Assembly: GCF_021531075.1 (NCBI RefSeq) | Contig: NZ_JADYTJ010000010.1 | Span: 20,265-84,264 of the forward strand | Reading direction: 5' to 3' | From: Bacteroides caecigallinarum | Lineage (GTDB): Bacteria; Bacteroidota; Bacteroidia; Bacteroidales; Bacteroidaceae | Length of the DNA: 64,000 nt | In this document: one piece after another, positions 35,705 through 44,187 of the stretch | Layout of the letters: every line of letters starts with the position of its first letter | Numbering within the stretch: the first letter of the stretch is position 1 | Translations under genes and position numbers: made by a program | The notes under the pieces: generated by a model | The model's database searches: none | Seen by the model: the letters and a program-made list of their open reading frames with translations, nothing else | What the model was told of the DNA's origin: nothing

Positions 35705-38299
35705 TTATTTCACCTCTACAGTGAGTTTTTTGAGTTTACTCATATCGGATGTACCACCATAATATACAGTGTATTCTCCTTCAAGAGTTCTCATTGTGTT
35801 GTTCAGAGTGTCAAACCATTCGAAGTCTTCTTTTTCGAGGGTGATTTCTATATTTTCAGTTTCTCCTTTTTCTATTTCCACTCTCTTGAAACCTCTCAGG
35901 GCATGTGATGGTCCTTCCTTGTCCTTATTGTATTTCAGATATACCTGTACTACTTCTTCACCATCCATCTTGCCTATATTTTTTACAGGTATAGTGAGTT
36001 TTATTTCATCCTCCTCGTCAAGAGTGTTGCTGCTTACAGTGGCATTCCCATATTCAAATGTAGTATAGCTCAATCCATGACCGAAGCAGAAGAGAGGTTT
36101 CTCTGTCATATATCTGTATGTACGTCCTTTCATCGAGTAATCCTCAAAGTCTGGCAACTGTTCTACATTCTTATAGAAAGTGATAGGGAGTCTTCCTGCA
36201 GGATTATATTTGCCTGTAATTACGTCTGCAACAGCCTGACCGCCGGCCTGTCCAGGATACCATGCCTGAATAATGGCGTCGCAGTTCTGTGATTCAGGAA
36301 CGAGCCCCATTGCAGAACCGGAGAAGTTCACGTAAACAATTTTCTTTCCTGCTGCTTTCAGCTTCTTGATGAATTCTCTTTGTATATCAGGCAGTTCTAT
36401 ATTTGTTCTGTCGCCACCTTTAAATCCCGGAATCTTGACAGACATTTCTTCACCCTCAAGGGTAGGAGATATACCACCGGCAAATATAACTATGTCGGCA
36501 TCTTTTACTGCATTTATACTTTTTTGCAGGTCGACAGGAACATAATACCCCATATCGAAGTCAAGTGATGCAGCACGGTCATTACTGTTGAATGTATATT
36601 CTATAGCAATATTGTATTCCTTTCCTGCTTTGGCTTTTAGGGTATACAGGCTTTCGTTGTTTTTGATAAATTTTCCTTCTCCTACCTTTTCACCGTTTAT
36701 GTAAAGTTTAATCTGTGCATGAGCCGTGAAACAGAAATCCATATCTGTGTCTTTTTCCGGTTTCAAAACACTTTCATATTTTGCAGAGAAGTTCTGTATG
36801 TTTACTCCTGAAGCAAAAGTCGTACCACCGGTTGTTATGAAATGGAAAGGTGTACTTACGTGAGTAACTGTTGCCGGTTCACCTTTCATCTCTGTGTTGT
36901 TCCAGTATGTAGCCTTGAAACCTGGTTTGCCATCATTGCTACATTGACTGAAAGTGCTGTGCAGGTATGTACTGATAGTTCTGTCGCATCCCTGTTCGTA
37001 TATCAGGTTTTCCGGCTTGACAGAATTTTTAAGTCCTTCCAGTAAGGTTATGGTGTGTGAAGGATAACCATTGTAGTTTGCCCATTGCATTATAGAGTCG
37101 TTTGCATTAGGACCTACAAGAGCAATCTTTTCATTACCTTTTAGAGGTAGGATATTGTTTTTGTTCTGTAAAAGAACCATTGATTCTCTTGCCATCTTCA
37201 GAGCCAGTTCCTTGTGTTCTTTTGAATCGACAACCGAATATGGAATTTCATTCCAAGGAGTTTTTTCATCCATCTCTCCTAATTCGAATCTCGCTTTCAG
37301 AAGTCTTTTGAGAGATACGTCAATACGCTCTTCTGTGATAAGTCCTGCCTTGACAGCCTCAGGAAGTGATGAATAGTTAGGTCCGCACTCCAAATCGGTT
37401 CCATTCGATACGGCATCGGCAATGGCATGATTCTTGTCCGGATGTGTTTCATGATGACCTTTGCTCCAGAAGTCATTGATAGCCCAGCAGTCTGATACCA
37501 CAATACCATCGAATCCCCATTCGTCGCGTAGGATTTGGGTAAGAAGTCTGTTGCTGCCACAGCATGGCTCACCTTCGTAACGGTTGTATGCGCACATTAC
37601 CTCCTTGACATCAGCTTCTTGTACAAGTTCCTTGAAAGCCGGCAGATAAGTTTCCCATAAGTCTCTTGGTGATATATTCTCGGCATTATAACTGTGTCTG
37701 TTCCATTCCGGACCGGAGTGTACGGCATAGTGTTTTGCACAAGCATGCAGCTTGTCGTATTTGCTGTCGTCCGGGCCTTGAAGACCTTTGACTACGGCAA
37801 CACCCATTCTTGATGTCAGATAAGGGTCTTCACCATATGTTTCCTGTCCTCTTCCCCAACGTGGATCTCTGAATATGTTTACGTTGGGAGTCCACATTGT
37901 TAGTCCCTGGTATCTTTTCAATCCACCGGCCTTACTGAACTCAGTTGATTTTGCTCTTGCTTCATCCGAAACAGATGTAAATACATCGTACAGAAGTTCG
38001 TCGTTGAATGATGCTGCCATACCGATTGATTGTGGGTATACTGTAGCCAAACCTGCTCTTGCCACTCCGTGAAGAGCCTCGTTCCACCAGTCGTATGCTT
38101 TGATGCCGAGTCTTTCAATAGCCGGTGATTCGTTTTGCATCAGTAAGGCTTTTTCTTCAAGAGTAAGTCTTTTCAATAAGTCTTCAGCTCTTTCTTTGGG
38201 AGATAATGATGGGTCTTGATAAGGAAATTTGTTTTCTTGTGCGCATGATGATGCTAATGCACAGAAGATGCCTGTCTGTAATAAGATTTTAAAATTCAT
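35705..38299 (-). CDS. GH3 beta-glycosidase lipoprotein with PA14 insert
   Basis: An 864-residue glycoside hydrolase family 3 enzyme. The N-terminus is a lipoprotein signal with lipobox ASSC. The catalytic TIM barrel includes WWNEALHGVARAG, WTPNVNIFRDPRWGRGQET and the nucleophile Asp in GIVVSDCW. A PA14-like region (FKATYWNNTEMKG onwards, about 455-600) is inserted in the C-terminal alpha/beta domain, and a fibronectin-III-like domain closes the protein. The subfamily signature (RWGRGQETYGEDP) is that of beta-xylosidase/beta-glucosidase enzymes used on plant glycans. It is monocistronic with a TATATTTG box (minus strand, 38365-38372) and no SusC/D pair nearby. Confidence 0.93.
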   Translation of the reverse strand: MNFKILLQTGIFCALASSCAQENKFPYQDPSLSPKERAEDLLKRLTLEEKALLMQNESPAIERLGIKAYDWWNEALHGVARAGLATVYPQSIGMAASFNDELLYDVFTSVSDEARAKSTEFSKAGGLKRYQGLTMWTPNVNIFRDPRWGRGQETYGEDPYLTSRMGVAVVKGLQGPDDSKYDKLHACAKHYAVHSGPEWNRHSYNAENISPRDLWETYLPAFKELVQEADVKEVMCAYNRYEGEPCCGSNRLLTQILRDEWGFDGIVVSDCWAINDFWSKGHHETHPDKNHAIADAVSNGTDLECGPNYSSLPEAVKAGLITEERIDVSLKRLLKARFELGEMDEKTPWNEIPYSVVDSKEHKELALKMARESMVLLQNKNNILPLKGNEKIALVGPNANDSIMQWANYNGYPSHTITLLEGLKNSVKPENLIYEQGCDRTISTYLHSTFSQCSNDGKPGFKATYWNNTEMKGEPATVTHVSTPFHFITTGGTTFASGVNIQNFSAKYESVLKPEKDTDMDFCFTAHAQIKLYINGEKVGEGKFIKNNESLYTLKAKAGKEYNIAIEYTFNSNDRAASLDFDMGYYVPVDLQKSINAVKDADIVIFAGGISPTLEGEEMSVKIPGFKGGDRTNIELPDIQREFIKKLKAAGKKIVYVNFSGSAMGLVPESQNCDAIIQAWYPGQAGGQAVADVITGKYNPAGRLPITFYKNVEQLPDFEDYSMKGRTYRYMTEKPLFCFGHGLSYTTFEYGNATVSSNTLDEEDEIKLTIPVKNIGKMDGEEVVQVYLKYNKDKEGPSHALRGFKRVEIEKGETENIEITLEKEDFEWFDTLNNTMRTLEGEYTVYYGGTSDMSKLKKLTVEVK

Positions 38300-38464
38300 A
38301 ATGGTTAATGTTGTTATGTTTTTTCATGGTTTTACTTACGGATACTTTTATGCCGTAACAGATGCAAATATACTTGTATTGATTGAGAATATGTATTCTT
38401 TATGTAACAAATACTTACGTATATGTTTCATTTTGTACTATTATAATATATTCAGAAAGAAAAT

Positions 38465-38505
38465 AAGGTTGTAAGACTGTTTTACGTAGTCTTACAACCT
38501 TTTAT
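38465..38505 (-). terminator. Terminator of uvrA
   Basis: Perfect 14-bp stem, 38465-38478 with 38488-38501. Read on the minus strand it is followed by ATTTTC. It lies about 20 bases after the uvrA stop. Confidence 0.85.
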
Positions 38506-38522
38506 AATATTTATAATAAATC

Positions 38523-41297
38523 TTACTGATACATTTTCTCTGCCAGGAATTGTCCTGTGTAGGATACACCGCATTTTGCTACTTCTTCGGGAGTACCGGC
38601 AATTACCAGATTACCTCCCTTATCTCCACCTTCTGGACCAAGGTCGATAACATAGTCTGCACATTTTATTACATCCATATTATGCTCAATGATGACTATT
38701 GTATGTCCTCTTGCTATAAGAGAATCGAAAGCCTCGAGCAATTTCTTTATGTCGTGAAAATGCAGACCGGTGGTAGGCTCGTCGAACACGAATATTGTCG
38801 GCTGCGATTTCTCTACACTGAGGAAATATGCCAGTTTTACTCTCTGGTTTTCACCTCCTGAAAGTGTAGATGATGACTGTCCGAGCTTGATATAGCCTAA
38901 TCCTACTTCCTGTAGTGGTAGCAGTTTCTTTACTATCTTCTTCTGGTTGTGCTCTGTAAAGAATTCTATAGCCTGATTAACGGTCATCTCAAGTATGTCG
39001 TAAATATTTTTCCCTTCGAATTTTACTTCAAGTACATCACTCTTGAAGCGCTTTCCGTGGCAAGACTCGCATTCCAGTACAAGGTCTGCCATAAACTGCA
39101 TTTCCACTGTTACGGTACCTTCGCCTTTACATTCCTCGCAACGACCTCCTTCGGTGTTGAAAGAAAAATAGCCGGCAGTATATCCCATTTGTTTTGACAG
39201 AGGTTGTTCGGCAAACAGTTTTCTGATTTCGTCGTATGCCTTGACGTATGTTACAGGGTTACTGCGTGATGACTTCCCGATAGGATTCTGGTCGACAAAC
39301 TCTATATCGTTTATCATCTTTATATCGCCTTCCAATGACACGAATTCGCCAGGACGTTCGCTCGATTCACTATATTCGCGTTTTAACGCTTTGAAGAAAA
39401 CGTCGCGTACGAGTGTACTCTTACCTGAACCGCTTACTCCGGTGACTACGGTCATTACATTAAGTGGGAATTTAACGTCTATACCTTTCAGGTTATTTTC
39501 TCTTGCACCTTTTATCTCGATATAATTATTCCATGAACGATGGCTTAGCGGGAGAGGAATAGTCTCTTCGCCCAACAGATATTTCACAGTGTAGCTGTTA
39601 CTGCCTTTTTGTAAGTCTTTCATGTCGCCATGATATACCACCTCACCGCCCAGGCGTCCTGCTTTCGGACCTATGTCTATAATATAGTCTGCTGCACGTA
39701 TAATTTCTTCATCATGTTCCACCACTACAACTGTGTTGCCAAGCTGTTGGAGCTGTCGCAATACTTTTATCAGTTTGTCTGTATCGCGGCTGTGAAGTCC
39801 TATACTCGGTTCGTCAAGGATATATAATGAACCAACCAGACTACTTCCAAGCGAAGTGGCAAGATTTATACGTTGGCTTTCACCGCCGGACAGCGTATTG
39901 CTCAGACGGTTAAGTGTAAGATATCCAAGGCCTACGTCCATCAGGAAATTCAGGCGGCTGTTTATTTCGTTAAGAAGTCTCTGTGCCACAAGAGTGTCGT
40001 GCTCGTTAAGTTGAAGCGTACGGAAAAATTCCTTAAGTTCTGATATAGGCATATCCACCAGCTGGCAGATGTTTTTTCCGCCTACTTTCACGTAAGTGGC
40101 TTCCTTCTTCAGTCTGCCGCCCTTGCATGTAGGACAAGTGGTCTTGCCTCTATAGCGTGCCAGCATTACTCTGTACTGTATCTTATACTGATTTTCTTCA
40201 AGCATCTTGAAGAAGGTGTCTATACATACTTTTTCACGTGGACCATGCCAGAGATAATCTTTCTGTTCCTCTGTAAGCTCGTAATATGGTGCGAAAATAG
40301 GGAAATTGTGTTTGGGCGCCTCACGCAGGAATTCCTGGAGCCATTCTCCCATTTTTTCTCCTCGCCAGCACATCACGGCACCGTCGTATACACTCAGTGC
40401 TCTGTTTGGTATTACCAGATGCTCATCAATACCTATAATCTTGCCGAAACCTTCGCATGTCGGACATGCTCCGATAGGGGAGTTGAACGAGAACATCTGG
40501 TCAGTAGGCTCTTCGAACTTGATTCCATCGGCTTCGAATTTTGTGCTGAAACAGTGAAGTCTGGTTTCGCCATCGGGTAGGTAGAAGCGCAGCATGCAGG
40601 TACCATCGCCCTCGTACATGGCAGTTTCGGCCGAATCAGTCAGTCGGCTTATCGAATCCTTGTCGTCATTGCAGCTCATCCGGTCTATCAGAAGATATAC
40701 CTTGTCGCTTTCGTCGTACTTGTAGTCTTCTATCCTTACTATTTCACCATCAACTTCCAGACGTGTAAAACCTTGTTTCAGGTCCATATCCAGCTGTTCC
40801 TGATGTGTACGTCCGTCGCGTGGAAGCAATAGGGTGAGGACTGTGTATCTTGTACCTTTAGGATAGGAAAGCATGCAGTTGACAATATCTTCCGGACTGT
40901 CCTTCTTTACTACTTCACCACTAACAGGAGAATATGTTTTTCCCACCCTGGCAAACAGTAGTCGCAGATATTCGTATATTTCTGTTGAAGTACCTACGGT
41001 AGAACGCGGATTTCGGCTCACAACTTTCTGCTCGATGGCTATCGCAGGCGGAATGCCTTTTATGAAATCGCATTCCGGCTTTCCCATTCTTCCGAGGAAT
41101 TGTCGTGCATATGATGACAGACTTTCTACATATCTTCTTTGGCCCTCTGCATAAAGAGTATCGAATGCCAGTGAAGATTTTCCTGAACCGGACAGACCGG
41201 TTATTACCACGAGTTTGTTGCGCGGTATATCGACGTCTATATTCTTAAGGTTGTTTACCTTTGCACCTTTTATTGAAATGTATTTGCTGTCAGACAT
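38523..41297 (-). CDS. uvrA: Excinuclease ABC subunit A
   Basis: A 925-residue UvrA, the damage-recognition ATPase of nucleotide excision repair. It shows two ABC modules (Walker [20 protein letters not shown] and [11 protein letters not shown]), signatures [12 protein letters not shown] and [12 protein letters not shown], and zinc-finger cysteines CPTC...CPTCKGG and CEEC...CESCHG. The start at 41297 (MSDSKYI) is chosen over an ATG 12 codons upstream because a TATCTTTG box (minus strand, 41320-41327) leaves only room for this start. Confidence 0.97.
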   Translation of the reverse strand: MSDSKYISIKGAKVNNLKNIDVDIPRNKLVVITGLSGSGKSSLAFDTLYAEGQRRYVESLSSYARQFLGRMGKPECDFIKGIPPAIAIEQKVVSRNPRSTVGTSTEIYEYLRLLFARVGKTYSPVSGEVVKKDSPEDIVNCMLSYPKGTRYTVLTLLLPRDGRTHQEQLDMDLKQGFTRLEVDGEIVRIEDYKYDESDKVYLLIDRMSCNDDKDSISRLTDSAETAMYEGDGTCMLRFYLPDGETRLHCFSTKFEADGIKFEEPTDQMFSFNSPIGACPTCEGFGKIIGIDEHLVIPNRALSVYDGAVMCWRGEKMGEWLQEFLREAPKHNFPIFAPYYELTEEQKDYLWHGPREKVCIDTFFKMLEENQYKIQYRVMLARYRGKTTCPTCKGGRLKKEATYVKVGGKNICQLVDMPISELKEFFRTLQLNEHDTLVAQRLLNEINSRLNFLMDVGLGYLTLNRLSNTLSGGESQRINLATSLGSSLVGSLYILDEPSIGLHSRDTDKLIKVLRQLQQLGNTVVVVEHDEEIIRAADYIIDIGPKAGRLGGEVVYHGDMKDLQKGSNSYTVKYLLGEETIPLPLSHRSWNNYIEIKGARENNLKGIDVKFPLNVMTVVTGVSGSGKSTLVRDVFFKALKREYSESSERPGEFVSLEGDIKMINDIEFVDQNPIGKSSRSNPVTYVKAYDEIRKLFAEQPLSKQMGYTAGYFSFNTEGGRCEECKGEGTVTVEMQFMADLVLECESCHGKRFKSDVLEVKFEGKNIYDILEMTVNQAIEFFTEHNQKKIVKKLLPLQEVGLGYIKLGQSSSTLSGGENQRVKLAYFLSVEKSQPTIFVFDEPTTGLHFHDIKKLLEAFDSLIARGHTIVIIEHNMDVIKCADYVIDLGPEGGDKGGNLVIAGTPEEVAKCGVSYTGQFLAEKMYQ

Positions 41298-41409
41298 TCT
41301 GTTTCGTATTTTATATATGCAAAGATAGGACATTCAGTCAGAATTCGGAAAATTAATGTATGAAATTAGATTTTTTCAGCTATTTTCCTCATCTTTGTAA
41401 ATATGAAAT

Positions 41410-41427
41410 ATACCTAAAAGTAGGTAT
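41410..41427. promoter_or_regulatory. Palindromic operator, site 1 (hemerythrin-regulator operon)
   Basis: ATACCTA-AAAG-TAGGTAT, a perfect 7-bp inverted repeat. Its centre (41418.5) is 38.5 bp before the last base of the -7 box TTATTTTG (41450-41457). The same palindrome with the same spacing recurs at 42801 and 46485. Confidence 0.85.
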
Positions 41428-41473
41428 TGACAACTCTGATTTTTATATATTATTTTGCAACCGAATTAGAACT

Positions 41474-42187
41474 ATGAACAATGTTTTGAATATGTATAGA
41501 ACCAGAATCTACAAACCGACGGATAAAATGAGTGACCTGATTTGCGAAAATTATACTCTTCTTCAGGTTTTGAGCCGGTTTGGGATATCCCTAGGCTTTG
41601 GAGATAAAAATGTACGTGAGGTTTGCGAACTGAATAATGTGGACTGCAATACATTTCTGACAGTGGTGAACTTCCTTATAGAAGACAGTAACAGGATGGA
41701 AGATCATCTGGAAGGAATATCCATAACTTCACTTATGAACTATTTAAGAGAAGCACATAGTTACTTTCTTGATTTTCAGCTTCCTAAGATAAGAAAGAAA
41801 CTGATTGAGGCCATAGGCGATTCGAAAGAGAAAGATGTAACATTCCTTATATTGCGTTTCTTCGATGCGTATGTTGACGAAGTGAAGAAACATATGGAGC
41901 ACGAGAATGAAAATGTGTTTACTTATGTAGAGAAACTTCTGAGTGGAGAACATCCGGATGGTTATAACATAAGTGTGTTTGCCAGCCATCACGAACATAT
42001 CGACACTAAACTTACGGAACTAAAGAACATAATTATCAAGTATTTTCCAGCAGGAGGGAACAACCGTTTGCTAAATGCAACCTTGTTCGATATCTTCAGT
42101 TGCGAGGAAGATTTGGCATCGCACAATAGGGTAGAGGATTTCCTGTTTGTGCCGGCAATAAAGAAATTGGAAAAGGAGGCAAGATGA
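41474..42187 (+). CDS. Hemerythrin-domain protein with DUF542-like N-terminus (RIC-like)
   Basis: A 237-residue protein. Residues about 12-65 resemble the ScdA_N/DUF542 domain of RIC iron-sulfur repair proteins, but the usual Cys-Cys (IDFCCGG) is replaced by ISLGFGD. The C-terminal hemerythrin domain keeps likely di-iron ligands: His in REAHSY, HxxxE in HMEHE, His in ASHHEHID and HxxxE in HNRVE. It should sense or bind O2, NO or peroxide. ATG 41474 is chosen because the promoter lies inside the longer frame. It overlaps the next gene by 4 bases (ATGA). Confidence 0.88.
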   Translation: MNNVLNMYRTRIYKPTDKMSDLICENYTLLQVLSRFGISLGFGDKNVREVCELNNVDCNTFLTVVNFLIEDSNRMEDHLEGISITSLMNYLREAHSYFLDFQLPKIRKKLIEAIGDSKEKDVTFLILRFFDAYVDEVKKHMEHENENVFTYVEKLLSGEHPDGYNISVFASHHEHIDTKLTELKNIIIKYFPAGGNNRLLNATLFDIFSCEEDLASHNRVEDFLFVPAIKKLEKEAR

Positions 42188-42792
42188 AATCTCATGATGT
42201 TATAAATATTGCAGTTGCCGAGGCTTCCATGATAGTAAGGACAGGGCTGATATCTGTATTGAGGCATCTTCCCGACTATAATGTGGAAACGTTGGAAATA
42301 TCCTCTATGGAGGGATTGCAACTGTGTATGGAATCGCATAAACCTGAAATATTGATAGTGAACCCTATGTTCGACGGATGGTTCAATGTAGAGGAAATCA
42401 AACGCCAATATGAGGCACAGGATGTGAAGTTTATATCGTTGATATGTACTGTAGTAGATGCAAATATGCTGAAAGGTTATGATGAGAGTATAAACCTGTT
42501 TGACGATATAGAAACACTTTCTGCAAAGCTTTCGGCTATGATACATGTAAACGAAGAAGAGGACAGCGATTCAGAATCATTGAGCCAGAGAGAGAAAGAA
42601 ATACTTGGATATGTGGTTAAGGGCATGACCAATAAGGAAATAGCCGAAAAACTTTACATATCAGTACACACGGTCATTACACACCGAAGGAACATAACAC
42701 GTAAACTCCAGGTTCATTCGGCTGCCGGTCTTACAATATATGCTATTGTGAATAAATTAGTAGATATAAGCGAGGTAAAGATGAAACTTTAA
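42184..42792 (+). CDS. NarL/LuxR-type regulator with pseudo-receiver domain
   Basis: A 202-residue regulator. The C-terminal LuxR/NarL HTH (about 135-200) is intact: LSQREKEILGYVVKGMTNKEIA, then SVHTVITHRRNITRKL. The N-terminal 125 residues have receiver-like order but lack the acidic pocket: the DD of the first strand is AEAS, and the phospho-acceptor Asp position reads IVNPMFDG with Asn. It is thus probably not phosphorylated and may be controlled by protein contact with the coupled hemerythrin protein. Candidate regulator for the three palindromic sites. Confidence 0.9.
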   Translation: MKSHDVINIAVAEASMIVRTGLISVLRHLPDYNVETLEISSMEGLQLCMESHKPEILIVNPMFDGWFNVEEIKRQYEAQDVKFISLICTVVDANMLKGYDESINLFDDIETLSAKLSAMIHVNEEEDSDSESLSQREKEILGYVVKGMTNKEIAEKLYISVHTVITHRRNITRKLQVHSAAGLTIYAIVNKLVDISEVKMKL

Positions 42793-42800
42793 ACTGAAAA

Positions 42801-42848
42801 ATACCTATTTTTAGGTATTGCCTGAAAAGGCGGAAGTGATTACCTTTG
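42801..42848 (+). promoter_or_regulatory. Palindromic operator site 2 and promoter of the small RNA
   Basis: ATACCTA-TTTT-TAGGTAT at 42801-42818, then -7 box TACCTTTG at 42841-42848 followed by CAGT. Centre-to-box distance is 38.5 bp, identical to sites 1 and 3. Confidence 0.8.
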
Positions 42849-42853
42849 CAGTG

Positions 42854-42950
42854 TTAGTCATATAGAAATTACGTAAACCACAAAAGTAAAAAAGTTAGTT
42901 ATTAGTTGGGTGCACCCTGCGAAGTGATTCGCGGGGTGCACGCATTTTAA
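42854..42950 (+). ncRNA. Candidate small RNA with own promoter and terminator
   Basis: Predicted transcript of about 95 nt. It starts a few bases after the TACCTTTG box and ends in a strong hairpin (42910-42941: GTGCACCC-TGCGAA, loop GTGA, TTCGCG-GGGTGCAC) followed by GCATTTTAA. No ATG-initiated frame exists in it. The unpaired 5' part is A-rich (AAAAGTAAAAAAG) and could be a base-pairing region. It is not recognised as a known RNA family. Alternatively the hairpin is just the terminator of the regulator gene, but that would leave the promoter and operator unexplained. Confidence 0.6.
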
Positions 42951-43180
42951 TAGTCAAGTTTTGCTTGAGTGTAAGAAACGTAAAGAGTACTTTTAATTAT
43001 ATCTTTACTGTCTGTTGCATCTTTTTCGTTTTGTGTTATTGATGTATGTGGCTGTTCATTCATGCTTTTGCTACCTGCTATCCATATGATATTCATAATG
43101 ATGATACCAAGGATTGAAGTAACAAATGTTATTTTCTGTTCTATTCTTTTGCTTGAAATGTTCACCGTTTTTCTATTCAT
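42947..43180 (-). CDS. Small hypothetical membrane protein
   Basis: A 77-residue protein starting at ATG 43180, preceded by AAAGGAAAAC, a good ribosome binding site. One transmembrane helix (about 17-37, in TFVTSILGIIIMNIIWIAG) follows a basic N-terminus, then a polar tail. I do not recognise it. It lies 119 bases downstream of pflA on the same strand and converges on the small RNA, whose terminator hairpin it would share. The longer frame up to 43276 has no better start. Confidence 0.5.
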   Translation of the reverse strand: MNRKTVNISSKRIEQKITFVTSILGIIIMNIIWIAGSKSMNEQPHTSITQNEKDATDSKDIIKSTLYVSYTQAKLDY

Positions 43181-43299
43181 GTTGTTTTCCTTTAATTGTT
43201 GGTTTTGCTTTTTATTGCCTTTAGCTCCTCGCTTGTATAGGTTAAATGGAGCTTTAACAATATTACTGCACCACAATCATAATTTTTTTTCAAAAAAAA

Positions 43300-44028
43300 T
43301 CAGTTTACGTAAACAGTCTTGAAATATTTCTGAAAAATCTGTTTGGCATCTTCCAGTTGTTGAGGTGTATTATACTCAACACCTTTAAGTTTGTATTCCA
43401 TGTTCATGGCTTCATATTTGTGTACCCCCAGTGTATGGTAAGGCAGTATTTCTACTCTTTCAATCTGTTTGTAATCCTTGAAATGCTCGCCCATAGCTTC
43501 CATGTCTTCCTTGAAAGCGCTATATCCCTGTACTAAAACGTATCTGAGCCAGAAAGGTTTTCCATTCTCTTCAAGCCATGCCGCTGTTTTTAATGTCTGT
43601 TCGTTACTACGTTCTGTCAGTATCTTGTGTCTGTTAGGATTGAATTCTTTTACATCGAGTAAAACAAGATCCGCAAGCGAAAGAAGTTCTTTGACGTCAT
43701 CATTCCATATACTTCCATTGGTATCCACACAGATATGTATTCCTGCATCTTTCAGCATTTTGAATAATGGAATGAGGGCTTTGGCCTGGAAGGTAGGTTC
43801 TCCTCCGCTGAATGTAATTCCTCCCTTTTTACCGAAAAATGGTTTCTGGCTCACTGCCATTTTGAGTATTTCTTCAGGAGAAGTTTCCTTGCTTTCGCCT
43901 TTTGCGTCAATAGTGTCAGGATTTGCACAGTACAGGCAACGGAAATTGCATCCTTGAAGGAAAACCACGAGGCGGATTCCCGGTCCGTCGTATGTGCCAA
44001 GCGATTCGTATGAGTGTACTCTTATCAT
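43300..44028 (-). CDS. pflA: Pyruvate formate-lyase activating enzyme
   Basis: A 242-residue radical SAM enzyme that installs the glycyl radical on pyruvate formate-lyase. The 4Fe-4S motif is CNFRCLYC (CxxxCxxC), preceded by RLVVFLQG and followed by GGITFSGGEP. Encoded after pflB with a 159-base gap that contains a hairpin. Confidence 0.95.
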   Translation of the reverse strand: MIRVHSYESLGTYDGPGIRLVVFLQGCNFRCLYCANPDTIDAKGESKETSPEEILKMAVSQKPFFGKKGGITFSGGEPTFQAKALIPLFKMLKDAGIHICVDTNGSIWNDDVKELLSLADLVLLDVKEFNPNRHKILTERSNEQTLKTAAWLEENGKPFWLRYVLVQGYSAFKEDMEAMGEHFKDYKQIERVEILPYHTLGVHKYEAMNMEYKLKGVEYNTPQQLEDAKQIFQKYFKTVYVN

Positions 44029-44091
44029 ATTGATATTATATTTATGTTATGCAATATATCCGGAGTTTCCTGTTTTGAAAGATAGTAAAAT

Positions 44092-44132
44092 AGCAGAGGC
44101 TTCCTGCTGAAGGTCGGTAGCCTCTGCTTTAA
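44092..44132 (-). terminator. Hairpin between pflB and pflA (attenuating terminator)
   Basis: AGCAGAGGCT at 44092-44101 pairs with AGCCTCTGCT at 44119-44128. On the minus strand the hairpin is followed by ATTTTAC. It would cut most transcripts after pflB, giving less activase than lyase. Confidence 0.65.
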
Positions 44133-44187
44133 ATTATCGTGTCCGTTGTCACTGCTCAATAGGAGAGTGACGGGATACGGGATTCAA

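Noticed and set aside
41410..41427. CRP/FNR-type operator as explanation of the ATACCTA palindromes
   Set aside because: The half site does not resemble TTGAT or TGTGA, and no CRP/FNR-family gene is in the window, while a NarL-type regulator is adjacent. Not fully excluded, hence listed as a refutation test in the finding.
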